A DNA stretch of 10,367 nt from an uncultured Bacteroidota bacterium (GCA_902578505.1 CACHDD010000032.1:1-10367), one strand, 5' to 3'. Shown: positions 1 through 7,663, numbered from the stretch's first letter. Made by a program: numbers and translations. The notes: a model not told the origin generated them from the letters alone.

Positions 1-499
1 ACATAAAATAATTTTGGATTGGTACTTTGTTTTGTGACCAACTCCAAAAATCGTATTTCATGGCTACAGGTTCTATAAGCAAATCCAATCCTACCATAAA
101 TAAAGCAGAATAAAGAACTTGAAAGAACGTGACATTAGTAATACGATTTGCACACCCTCTTGCTCCTATTGCAAGCACAAACCAGTTGACTCCTATGATT
201 ATTGGAACCTTAAACCATTGAATTCCAAGGGTAGGCCCGTAATGATAATTTCCAAACAATATGCCAGTATTAACTCCTACTAATTCTACTGTAAAACCTA
301 CACTGTAAAGAATAAGAAAAATAGAAAGGAAAATTTTCCTTGGAAGGTAAAAAAAGCAAATGACAAGAGTAAAAAGAAGATTATATGGTGTTAGTGTTTT
401 AAAAAGAGGTAAAAGAAACTCTGAACGAAATCCAATAACTCCTATTATATTGATTAGTATTATTATGCCTAGACCAATATTTTTTTTGAAATTTCTCAC
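1..499 (-). CDS. cruF: Carotenoid 1,2-hydratase CruF, 3' end cut by window edge
   Basis: An integral membrane protein of the CruF/DUF422 family, which adds water across the C1-C2 double bond of the acyclic psi end of carotenoids such as gamma-carotene. I translated 166 residues before the frame leaves the window; relatives are roughly 220 residues, so about 50-60 are missing. Visible family signatures are VELVGVNTG (residues 71-79), GNYHYG (83-88), IGVNW (102-106) and LDLLIEP (138-144). Hydrophobic segments lie near residues 8-23, 40-52, 56-70, 98-112 and 125-142. No in-frame ATG exists near the start. The chosen start is a GTG at 499-497 that shares four bases (GTGA) with the crtD stop, which suggests translational coupling. 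A run of eight A residues follows at codons 5-7. Family assignment is firm; substrate is inferred from the neighbouring crtD and crtZ. Confidence 0.88.
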   Translation of the reverse strand, partial: MRNFKKNIGLGIIILINIIGVIGFRSEFLLPLFKTLTPYNLLFTLVICFFYLPRKIFLSIFLILYSVGFTVELVGVNTGILFGNYHYGPTLGIQWFKVPIIIGVNWFVLAIGARGCANRITNVTFFQVLYSALFMVGLDLLIEPVAMKYDFWSWSQNKVPIQNYFM

Positions 500-1956
500 A
501 CAATCAGTTTGTCTACTATTTTGGCAGAGGATAATGCCAGAGGGATTCCACCTCCTGGATGAACACTGCCTCCACAAAAATACAAACCTTCGATACTTTT
601 AGAAAAGTTTGGATGTCTAAAAAAAGCCGCTTTTCGTTTGTTAGAGGCTGTTCCGTATAAAGAGCCTTTAAAAGAAGCAGTTTTTGATTCAATACTTCTT
701 GGATCTAAAATATCCTCAAAAACGATATGATCTTCGATTGAGGTTCCCAAAATTCTATTTATTTTCTGAATGATATTTTTCCTGGCTTTGGATATGATAG
801 TATCCCAGTCTTGACCATAATTTGATGGGGTATTTATCATAACAAACCAATTTTCACAATTTATTGGAGCATCATGTTTTTGTTCTTTACTACTAATGTT
901 AACATAAATAGTAGGATCATTAGGGACGTTCTTGTCGTTTGAAATCTCATGAAACTCATCCTTATAATTTTTTGAAAAAAAGATGTTATGAAGTTCCAAT
1001 TTGTCAAATTGCCTGTTTATACCCCAGTAAAAAATGATTGCTGAAGTTGATCGTTCCTGTTGTTCTAATGTCTGAACTACTTTTCTATTATTTAGCAAAC
1101 GATCATAAACAAAATAAATATCTTGATTGCAGATCACAATATCGGATTCGTAAAATTTTTCTTGTGCGTAAACTCCAGTAACCTTTTTATTCTTGTACGA
1201 AATTCTTTCTACATTTGTGTTGGTATATAATTTAACATCCATTTCACGGCACAGGCGCTCTAATAAATTTGCAATAGATCGCATGCCTTTTTCAGGAAAA
1301 TATACTCCCCGATTAATTTCAAGATGTGGTATCAAGTTTAAAATTGCAGGAGCTTTAAAAGGATCTGATCCATTATAGGTTGCATACCTATTAAAAATCT
1401 GTTCGGTTTTTTTGTTATTAAATCTCTTTTTATTGCGCTTGCTCATAGAAGTAAAAAGATCTAAAAAAGGTAGTTTAGATATAGCAATAAAAGATTTAAA
1501 ATTTAGATAAGTGGTTAGCTTGTGCAATGAGTTCTCTAAAAATAATCGTCGTGTAGCATTATATAGAAAGGCACTTTTTTTTAAATGATTAAGAACCTTA
1601 GAAGACTTCACACCTGTCTTTTTATAAAGTTCATTTGCTAAAAGTTGTGAATCTGAATATCCTATAACCAATGTAGAATCCTCAAAAAAGTATCGACATG
1701 ATTCTTTGAGTTTGTGATAACGAAAATACTCTTTTGGGTTTTTGTTGCACAACTTAATAAGCTCTTCTATTAGGTAAGGTTGTGTGAAAAGAGAAGGACC
1801 CGTGTCAAAACGATAACCCTGCGCTTTAATTTGTCCAATTTTACCGCCTACCTGATCATTCTTTTCAAAAAGTGAGACTTCATAACCTCTAACAGCCATT
1901 CGAATAGCTATTGCAAGCCCCCCTACACCTCCACCAACAACACTAATTTTTTTCAT
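496..1956 (-). CDS. crtD: CrtI-family carotenoid desaturase, probably 1-hydroxycarotenoid 3,4-desaturase (CrtD)
   Basis: A 486-residue FAD-dependent carotenoid desaturase of the CrtI family. The N-terminal dinucleotide-binding fold is clear: VVGGGVGGLAIAIRMA at residues 6-21, Glu31 at the end of the second strand, then QVGGK and a GYRFDTGPSLF stretch at about 47-57. The C-terminus has the family FAD motif with GGSVHPGGGIPLALSSAKI, in the last 30 residues. The SVHPGGGIP form is typical of CrtD-like members rather than phytoene desaturases, and a separate crtI is present upstream, so I assign it to 3,4-desaturation of the 1-hydroxylated psi end. It probably works on the product of CruF, whose gene overlaps its stop codon. 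It starts 99 bases after the crtZ stop, the largest gap in the crt set. Carotenoid ketolase or isomerase activity within this family cannot be excluded from sequence alone. Confidence 0.82.
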   Translation of the reverse strand: MKKISVVGGGVGGLAIAIRMAVRGYEVSLFEKNDQVGGKIGQIKAQGYRFDTGPSLFTQPYLIEELIKLCNKNPKEYFRYHKLKESCRYFFEDSTLVIGYSDSQLLANELYKKTGVKSSKVLNHLKKSAFLYNATRRLFLENSLHKLTTYLNFKSFIAISKLPFLDLFTSMSKRNKKRFNNKKTEQIFNRYATYNGSDPFKAPAILNLIPHLEINRGVYFPEKGMRSIANLLERLCREMDVKLYTNTNVERISYKNKKVTGVYAQEKFYESDIVICNQDIYFVYDRLLNNRKVVQTLEQQERSTSAIIFYWGINRQFDKLELHNIFFSKNYKDEFHEISNDKNVPNDPTIYVNISSKEQKHDAPINCENWFVMINTPSNYGQDWDTIISKARKNIIQKINRILGTSIEDHIVFEDILDPRSIESKTASFKGSLYGTASNKRKAAFFRHPNFSKSIEGLYFCGGSVHPGGGIPLALSSAKIVDKLIV

Positions 1957-2055
1957 TATTCAGAAAAAGTTTTTTGTGTTAACAGACTCCTTTCTATTAA
2001 TTTTTAAATCGATAAAAGGAATGCTCAACATTGTAGATATTTCAAATTAAAAATT
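1957..2055 (-). other. Intergenic gap between crtZ and crtD
   Basis: This 99-base A+T-rich spacer is the longest non-coding stretch in the window. Read on the minus strand, an AAAGGAG string sits about 30 bases upstream of the crtD ATG, too far to act as a ribosome site for it. I see no strong match to the Bacteroidota promoter consensus (TTTG, then TAnnTTTG) and no GC-rich hairpin. An internal promoter for crtD-cruF is possible but not supported. Confidence 0.4.
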
Positions 2056-2517
2056 TTAAGATGAGTACTTTTCATTAAAATACTTCCATGGAACCAACAA
2101 CATCCCAAAAGACTCTCCTCCATGTTTTCCAAGTTGTTTGTGATGCATTTTATGAGCTTTTCTCAATGCTTTCAGATATCTCCATTTAATATTTTTAAAC
2201 CATTTAAAACGTTGGTGGATAATGACATCATGAACAATAAAGTAACAAATTCCGTAAAATAAAATCCCCAGGCCTACAAAAAATAAGTAGTTAAATTGAT
2301 GATGTATGCCACTAACAATAAAAAGCGAACTAGGTATAGCGAAAATCACAAAAAATAGATCATTTTTTTCAAAAACATTTGTATACTTCGGCCTATGATG
2401 ATCTTCGTGAAAGTACCATAAAAAACCGTGCATTACATATTTGTGTGTCAACCAAGTAACAACTTCCATTAGCAAAAAAGTTATAAGAGTGACAAATAAA
2501 GCACCAAGTATTTTCAT
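2056..2517 (-). CDS. crtZ: Beta-carotene 3-hydroxylase CrtZ
   Basis: A 153-residue membrane hydroxylase of the fatty acid hydroxylase superfamily that puts the 3-hydroxyl on beta-ionone rings (beta-carotene to zeaxanthin, or the ring of a monocyclic carotenoid). All four di-iron histidine clusters are visible: HKYVMH (His25, His30), HEDHH (His37, His40, His41), HDVIIH (His96, His101) and HKMHH (His122, His125, His126). Hydrophobic segments near residues 3-20, 54-70 and 77-95 fit the membrane-embedded fold. Length is ordinary for the bacterial enzyme. Its substrate requires a cyclised end group, so the organism should carry a lycopene cyclase, which is not in this window. The gene follows the unknown exported protein by 53 bases. 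Confidence 0.93.
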   Translation of the reverse strand: MKILGALFVTLITFLLMEVVTWLTHKYVMHGFLWYFHEDHHRPKYTNVFEKNDLFFVIFAIPSSLFIVSGIHHQFNYLFFVGLGILFYGICYFIVHDVIIHQRFKWFKNIKWRYLKALRKAHKMHHKQLGKHGGESFGMLLVPWKYFNEKYSS

Positions 2518-2570
2518 GTGTAATAATTTAAAAAATTATCTGAGAAGGTAAAGTACATTAGATTTTATTA

Positions 2571-3023
2571 TCAAAGAGAATTTATTATTGACTTTATATA
2601 ATCTTGGAAAAAATTGCTTTGCTGGGGTAAATTCAAAATAATCATATTTGAATCATTGATCATGTTTTTATTATATAATAAAAACGATGGGGCATTTTTC
2701 TGTATTGCAAACCTTAACATACGAATTTCGATATTCATTGGATTATTAGAAATTATACTATCCAACTTATTGGTCTCATTTGTAAATATTATCCATTTGT
2801 CAATTGGATTTTCCTTTTTGTCCAACAACATTAATTTTCCGGTACAATTGTATGCATAAACAACTGGGTGATTACGATGATTATTACTTATTTCAATCAA
2901 GTTTTCGATATCATCAATATTTTCTGCTTTTAAAAAGCATGAACGAATCTCAGCAATAGGATTGTCTTGACAAAAGACGGTCACAGAAAAGATAATTGAT
3001 ATAGTAACTAAAAGTAACTTCAA
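2571..3023 (-). CDS. Small exported protein of unknown function in the carotenoid cluster
   Basis: A 150-residue protein whose function I cannot assign. Residues 1-18 form a signal peptide (MKLL, then a hydrophobic core, then VFCQ). The Gln just after the probable cleavage site is common in Bacteroidota. The residue before Cys18 is Phe, so it is not a convincing lipobox, and a periplasmic protein is more likely than a lipoprotein. The mature part is short and probably helical, with a distinctive stretch at residues 94-129 (NPMNIEIRMLRFAIQKN, then LLYNKN). From memory, similar proteins occur beside crtB and crtZ in flavobacterial pigment clusters; I could not check this. The start codon is TTG, sharing TTGA with the crtB stop, so translation is probably coupled to crtB. 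Its place between two pathway enzymes suggests a pigment-related role, but nothing in it looks catalytic. Confidence 0.72.
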   Translation of the reverse strand: MKLLLVTISIIFSVTVFCQDNPIAEIRSCFLKAENIDDIENLIEISNNHRNHPVVYAYNCTGKLMLLDKKENPIDKWIIFTNETNKLDSIISNNPMNIEIRMLRFAIQKNAPSFLLYNKNMINDSNMIILNLPQQSNFFQDYIKSIINSL

Positions 3024-3856
3024 ATTAATTTCAACTGGTGCATTAACATCGATTTAAAAAGTAGTATTATTTTCTTGATGTTCGGAACTCTAATGCGATA
3101 TTTCAGTATTTGAGATGCAGGAAGCTCTTTGATTTTTGAGAATAATGTATAATAATATCTGTAAGCTAAGTAGACACCTCCTCTTGAAGAGTATGGTAAA
3201 ATTTTAATTCCTTTTAAAGCAGAGGAGAAATCAGATTCAATGTCTAGTTCAATTTTCTTTTTTTCTACTTCATTAAACATATTCATATTTACCCCCGGAA
3301 AATAAGTTCTTCCTAAACCCTGAAAATCAGAGTTTGCATCTCTTAGAAAATTTACTTTCTGAAATGCTGACCCTAGCTTCATGGCAAATGGCTTTAACTT
3401 ATTGTATTCATCTTCGTCACCATCTACAAACACTTTTAAACACATGAGACCAACTACTTCTGCAGATCCTAGTATGTAAAGTTCGTACTTTTCATCATCA
3501 TAAACCTGGTCATGTAAATCCATTTCCATACTATTCAAAAATGTTTCAATGAGGCCCCATTCTATACGATAATAGTTCACGGTTTCTTGAAAACTGTTGA
3601 GTATTGGGTTGAGGCTTATTTTATCATCAATAGCTTTAATAGTATCATTTTTGAATTCATTTAGTAATTCAACTTTATTAAAATCATGAAACGTATCAAC
3701 AATTTCATCAGCTAGCCTAACAAATCCATATATATTGTATATAGGTTGATGCAGTTCTTTGTCTAATGCTTTGATTCCTAACGAAAAGCTAGTGCTATAC
3801 ATTTTTGTTGTCTTTTTACTGCATTCTCTTGAAATGGTGTCGAAAATATCTTTCAT
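3020..3856 (-). CDS. crtB: 15-cis-phytoene synthase CrtB
   Basis: A 278-residue squalene/phytoene synthase family enzyme that condenses two geranylgeranyl diphosphates head to head to make phytoene, the first committed step of carotenoid synthesis. Both Mg-diphosphate-binding aspartate motifs are present: DEIVD at residues 50-54, and RDANSDFQGLGRTYFP with Asp173 and Asp177. SFSLGIKAL near residues 23-31 matches the conserved N-terminal substrate region. The length is normal for a bacterial enzyme. The ATG at 3856-3854 lies two bases after the crtI stop, and its own stop overlaps the TTG of the next gene. It is expected to work with CrtI just upstream to give lycopene. Confidence 0.95.
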   Translation of the reverse strand: MKDIFDTISRECSKKTTKMYSTSFSLGIKALDKELHQPIYNIYGFVRLADEIVDTFHDFNKVELLNEFKNDTIKAIDDKISLNPILNSFQETVNYYRIEWGLIETFLNSMEMDLHDQVYDDEKYELYILGSAEVVGLMCLKVFVDGDEDEYNKLKPFAMKLGSAFQKVNFLRDANSDFQGLGRTYFPGVNMNMFNEVEKKKIELDIESDFSSALKGIKILPYSSRGGVYLAYRYYYTLFSKIKELPASQILKYRIRVPNIKKIILLFKSMLMHQLKLI

Positions 3857-3858
3857 AT

Positions 3859-5328
3859 CTATTTGATTATTTTAAGAATATAATCAGCGACCACCTGACC
3901 CGATATAATTGATGGAGGAACTCCGGGTCCAGGCACAGTTAATTGACCTGTATAAAACAGATTATTAATTTTTCTATTAATGATTTTTGGCTTAAGATTT
4001 GCTGTTTGAAAAAGTGTATTGGCAAGACCATATGCGTTTCCTTTGTAGGCATTGTAATCTTCTTTAAAATCATCAATACAATAGCTTCGTTTAAATTCAA
4101 TATGTTTTGAGATATCTTGCTCACAATATTTTTCGAGTCTTTTGATCATTATATCAAAGTATTTTTCTCTCATTGTAAGATCGTCATTCAAACCAGGAGC
4201 AAGGGGCATAAGGAGGAAAAGATTTTCTTTTCCTTTTGGCGCAACACTTTCATCAGTTTTTGATGGACAACAAGAATAGAATAAGGGTTTAGTGGGCCAA
4301 GAAGGATTGTGATATATTTCTTTAATATGTGGTTCAATATCTTCGTCAAAAAATAAATTGTGATGTTGTAATTTTTGTATTTTACAATTAACACCTAAAT
4401 AAAATAGCAGTGAAGAAGGTGAGAATGTTTTTTTCTGCCAATATTTATTAGAATAATTCTGATATTCATTATCAAGGAGCTTTCCATCCACATGATTATA
4501 GTCAGCAGAAGCAACAATATAGTCAAATACAAATTCACCTTTGGAGGTTGAGATAGATTTAGCTTTTCTCTTATTTACATTTATCCGTTCAACATTGGCA
4601 TTAGTTATGAATTGAACACCTTGATCTTTACAAAGCTTCACAAATCCATCAATTACCTTTCCAAATCCACCATTTGGATAAAAAGTACCCATTTTAATTC
4701 CAGAATAAGCCATTAAACTATACAAGGCTGGAGTTTCTTTTGGAGCTGTCCCAAGGAATAATACTGGAAATTCTAGTAATGCTTTTAAATCAGGATTAGA
4801 AAAATATTTCGCTACGTGCTTTTTGTATGAAGAAAAAATCTGCAACTTAAATAAGTTTGTGAAAATGTCTTTTTTGCAAACTTCTTTTAATGATAAACCA
4901 GGCTCATATACTAACTTGTTTATACCAAAATCATACTTAAAAGCAGCTTCCGTCATAAATTTTTCTAGTTTTTTTGCACTACCCTTTTCTTTCTCTTCAA
5001 ATAAGGTTAAAACAGAAGACCAATTTGCTGGGATAGGCAAAGTATTCTGGTTATCAAAAATGATTTCAAATCCTGGATCAAGTTGTTTAATACTGTAATA
5101 ATCAGATGGTTTTTTATTAAATCGATTAAAAAATTTATCAAAAACATCAGGCATCCAATACCAGCTTGGACCCATATCAAATGTGTAACCCTCAGCCTTG
5201 AACTGTCGAGCCCTACCACCCAGCTCATTGTTTTTTTCATACACTGTGACATTATGACCTTTTTGAGAAAGTACAGCTGCTGCACTTAACCCTGAAAACC
5301 CACTACCAATTATCGCAATATCGCTCAT
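3859..5328 (-). CDS. crtI: Phytoene desaturase CrtI
   Basis: A 489-residue FAD-dependent phytoene desaturase, expected to introduce four double bonds and convert 15-cis-phytoene to lycopene at the membrane. The N-terminal Rossmann motif is IAIIGSGFSGLSAAAVL (residues 4-20), with Glu31 and ELGGRARQF (35-43) followed by GYTFDMGPSWYWMP (47-60). The C-terminal FAD signature is TGQLTVPGPGVPPSIISGQ, within the last 34 residues. Direct pairing with crtB, two bases downstream, supports the phytoene desaturase assignment, while the second CrtI-family gene in the cluster has the CrtD-like C-terminus. It is the first crt gene and begins 38 bases after the bioB stop. The region before its ATG is A-rich with no Shine-Dalgarno sequence, as usual in Bacteroidota. 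Confidence 0.94.
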   Translation of the reverse strand: MSDIAIIGSGFSGLSAAAVLSQKGHNVTVYEKNNELGGRARQFKAEGYTFDMGPSWYWMPDVFDKFFNRFNKKPSDYYSIKQLDPGFEIIFDNQNTLPIPANWSSVLTLFEEKEKGSAKKLEKFMTEAAFKYDFGINKLVYEPGLSLKEVCKKDIFTNLFKLQIFSSYKKHVAKYFSNPDLKALLEFPVLFLGTAPKETPALYSLMAYSGIKMGTFYPNGGFGKVIDGFVKLCKDQGVQFITNANVERINVNKRKAKSISTSKGEFVFDYIVASADYNHVDGKLLDNEYQNYSNKYWQKKTFSPSSLLFYLGVNCKIQKLQHHNLFFDEDIEPHIKEIYHNPSWPTKPLFYSCCPSKTDESVAPKGKENLFLLMPLAPGLNDDLTMREKYFDIMIKRLEKYCEQDISKHIEFKRSYCIDDFKEDYNAYKGNAYGLANTLFQTANLKPKIINRKINNLFYTGQLTVPGPGVPPSIISGQVVADYILKIIK

Positions 5329-5366
5329 GTATTTTAACAGTTTTATATATTTTAAACACTCTAACT
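5329..5366 (-). other. Junction between biotin operon and carotenoid cluster
   Basis: These 38 bases separate the bioB stop from the crtI start. They are almost all A and T. The best inverted repeat has four-base arms (GTTT/AAAC), far too weak for an intrinsic terminator, and I see no convincing Bacteroidota promoter. Transcription from the bio genes may therefore read into crtI, or a promoter may lie inside bioB. Confidence 0.5.
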
Positions 5367-6461
5367 TTATAATGAACCTTGCCTAAATAACTTGGCTTTT
5401 TCTTTAGCTAATTCGTTTCTTTCAATTTTGTGATTAGGTCTTTTCCACTTTACATTTCCACGTGTAGACATACATTCTTTATAGTCATCGTTACTCACGG
5501 GCTGCTTTGCGTCAATAAATGCTTCTTTTGGTCGAAGGCCTAAAATCTTAAACAACTTTTTATCCTCATTGATGTCTGGATTAGGAGTAGTCAAAAGCTT
5601 ATCACCAGCAAAAATCGAAGAAGCACCCGCCATAAAGCATAGGGCTTGGCCTTCGTCACTCATATAAGTTCTTCCTGCAGAAAGTCTGACTACAGCTTTT
5701 GGAATAACAATTCTAGTTGTTGCAACCATGCGAGCCATATCCCAAATTGGAACGGGCTCCTGATTTTCAAGCGGAGTCCCCTCTACTGCAACCAAAGCAT
5801 TAATTGGAACCGACTTAGGTTGAGGGTTCATATTTGCTAAAGTCACTAACATTCCGCATCTATCAGCATCAGATTCACCCATACCAATGATACCACCAGA
5901 GCAAACACTGATGCCAGCATTATTTGCGTTTTCAATTGTCTTTAGCCTGTCCTCATATTCTCTAGTTGAGATGATTTCCTTGTAGTGCTCTTCAGATGAG
6001 TCCAGATTATGATTGTAAGCATATAGACCTGCATCAGCAAGACGTTTAGCTTGGTCCTCAGTCATCATTCCAAGAGTACAGCATACCTCCATCTCGAGAT
6101 TGTTGACTGTCTTAACCATCTCTAATACTTGATCGAATTCCTCGTTATTCTGGATGTTTCTCCAAGCTGCACCCATGCAAAGTCTAGAAGAGCCATTTGA
6201 TTTTGCTCTTAGAGCCTGTGCTTTTACTTGACTAACACTCATAAGGTCGTTGGTCTCTATATTAGTATGGTATCGAGCTGCCTGTGGACAATAACCACAG
6301 TCCTCTGGGCAACCTCCTGTCTTTATAGAAAGTAAGGTACTGATTTGCACTTCAAGTGGGTTGTGATTTTCACGATGAACAGTAGCCGCCTCGTAAAGCA
6401 ACTCCATTAAGGGCTTGTTGTATATATCTAGAATTTGGTCTTGTGTCCACTGCTTAATCAT
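5367..6461 (-). CDS. bioB: Biotin synthase BioB
   Basis: A 364-residue radical SAM enzyme that inserts sulfur between C6 and C9 of dethiobiotin to form biotin, using two molecules of S-adenosylmethionine. The 4Fe-4S motif CPEDCGYC gives Cys51, Cys55 and Cys58. The ligands of the sacrificial 2Fe-2S cluster are also visible: Cys95 (RLCMGAAW), Cys127 (EVCCTLG), Cys187 (SVCSGGIIG) and, by alignment with E. coli Arg260, Arg259 in VVRLSAGR. YNHNLDSS (149-156) and FMAGASSIFAGDKLLTTPNP complete the family signature. The C-terminal tail is about 18 residues longer than in the E. coli enzyme, with many Lys/Arg. It is the last gene of the biotin set, 28 bases after the ketosynthase. An AGAGGA string precedes the ATG but only two bases away, too close for a standard ribosome site. 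Confidence 0.97.
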   Translation of the reverse strand: MIKQWTQDQILDIYNKPLMELLYEAATVHRENHNPLEVQISTLLSIKTGGCPEDCGYCPQAARYHTNIETNDLMSVSQVKAQALRAKSNGSSRLCMGAAWRNIQNNEEFDQVLEMVKTVNNLEMEVCCTLGMMTEDQAKRLADAGLYAYNHNLDSSEEHYKEIISTREYEDRLKTIENANNAGISVCSGGIIGMGESDADRCGMLVTLANMNPQPKSVPINALVAVEGTPLENQEPVPIWDMARMVATTRIVIPKAVVRLSAGRTYMSDEGQALCFMAGASSIFAGDKLLTTPNPDINEDKKLFKILGLRPKEAFIDAKQPVSNDDYKECMSTRGNVKWKRPNHKIERNELAKEKAKLFRQGSL

Positions 6462-6489
6462 GATCCTCTTTAATAAATCAAATATACTC

Positions 6490-7650
6490 TTATACTTTTT
6501 GTATAACGATACTTACGGCATTTCCTCCAAAACCAACAGCGTTTATCATCGCTGTTTTAGGTATTAGGGTGCCTTTAGCCACAGAAGCTTCATATGGGAA
6601 ATTTACTACCTTACCCCTATTTAGCATCTCAATTGCGAGGTCCAAACTAAGCCCGCCTGATGCACCGAGGGTATGACCCGTTTTATGCTTCGTACTTATC
6701 AAATGCACATCGTTACCTAAAACAGATTTAACAGCTTTGAGCTCTGATTGATCTCCCTGACAAGTTCCTGGAGCGTGCATTACTAACACATCAACGCTAT
6801 TTAAGCCAGAATTTTCTAAAGCCATCCTCATGCTTTTCTGCATGCAATCTGCTTCAGCGGAAAGTGAAGCGTTGTGTTCGATAATTTCTGTAGCATAGCC
6901 AAATCCTAAAATCCTTGCAATTGAGTTTTGGCCTTGGTCTGCTTCTAAGGTGAAAATAGATGATCCCTCGCCAAGAACCATGGTATTAAAATCTTTACCC
7001 TTTTCAAGTGGAGCGCAATACCATGGCGAATTTTTAGTTGAGTAAATACCTAATGCTCGCATTTGAGCTACAGTGAAATCCGTAAGAGGGGCTTCTGATC
7101 CGCCAGCCAAAAATTTGTCAGCCATGCCTCCATTTATCCAAGCGCAAGCATTTAAAATAGAATGAAGCGCTGTGCTACACGTGATGGAATGCGAAAGTGT
7201 TACACCATCCAAGCCCAAATCATAAGCAATCCATGAGGCAATATTTCCAAGAGTTGTTGTTGGAGAAACAAGGGGTGACATTCTCTTGTCAGGTTTATCT
7301 AAAAAGTACTGATGATATTTTTCGAATAGTTGAGTCGCCCCCCTAGATGATCCGATATTCACTCCAACGCCATTCATACTAGAACAACCACTTTCCTTAA
7401 TTGCTATACGGCTTGTATAAAGAGCTAATAAGACACTTTTATCTAACTTCCTGTAGCTTATATTTTCTCCTCTTAACTCCGTTATGAGCTTTTCACTATC
7501 AGGCTTCAATTTACCAACTGGAGTATCCTGATCATTGAAGGAACACAATGTAAGAGCAGACTCAGAACTAGAATAATTACTCCATATATGATCTGCATTA
7601 TGACCCACAGAAGCAATTGTACTCTTAGCTGTTATCAAGATGTCTTGCAT
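6490..7650 (-). CDS. Beta-ketoacyl-ACP synthase (KAS I/II type) in the biotin operon
   Basis: A 386-residue thiolase-fold condensing enzyme related to FabF/FabB, which extend an acyl chain by two carbons with malonyl-ACP. The active site is complete: nucleophile Cys158 in SITCSTAL, His292 in MHAPGTCQGD and His326 in KTGHTLGASGG, with Lys321 in STK and the C-terminal glycine loop GFGGNAVS (373-380). It lies between bioA (13 bases upstream) and bioB (28 bases downstream) in an unbroken biotin operon, so I infer a dedicated role in building or handling the pimeloyl-thioester precursor rather than general fatty acid synthesis. It is shorter than typical FabF (about 410 residues), and its N-terminal 70 residues are weakly conserved. 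It is not a KAS III/BioZ-type enzyme, since it has the His-His rather than His-Asn active site. The exact substrate is unknown. Confidence 0.85.
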   Translation of the reverse strand: MQDILITAKSTIASVGHNADHIWSNYSSSESALTLCSFNDQDTPVGKLKPDSEKLITELRGENISYRKLDKSVLLALYTSRIAIKESGCSSMNGVGVNIGSSRGATQLFEKYHQYFLDKPDKRMSPLVSPTTTLGNIASWIAYDLGLDGVTLSHSITCSTALHSILNACAWINGGMADKFLAGGSEAPLTDFTVAQMRALGIYSTKNSPWYCAPLEKGKDFNTMVLGEGSSIFTLEADQGQNSIARILGFGYATEIIEHNASLSAEADCMQKSMRMALENSGLNSVDVLVMHAPGTCQGDQSELKAVKSVLGNDVHLISTKHKTGHTLGASGGLSLDLAIEMLNRGKVVNFPYEASVAKGTLIPKTAMINAVGFGGNAVSIVIQKV

Positions 7651-7663
7651 TGGAGCAAAGCTA

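Noticed and set aside
360..602. Plus-strand open frame of 80 codons across the cruF start and crtD end
   Set aside because: It lies antisense to two well-supported genes, its translation has no recognisable domain, and the cruF frame opposite shows clear family motifs.
2523..2539. Seven-base inverted repeat (ATAATTT/AAATTAT) with a three-base loop just before crtZ
   Set aside because: It is made only of A and T, would form a very weak hairpin, and is expected by chance in such A+T-rich spacer DNA.
4823..5289. Two overlapping plus-strand open frames and a minus-strand frame-shifted frame inside crtI
   Set aside because: They are alternate-frame readings of a conserved crtI sequence and show no independent motifs.
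496..5328. crtI and crtD as a recent tandem duplication
   Set aside because: They share the CrtI fold and terminal FAD motifs, but differ widely along their length and have distinct C-terminal signatures, as expected for old paralogues with separate roles.
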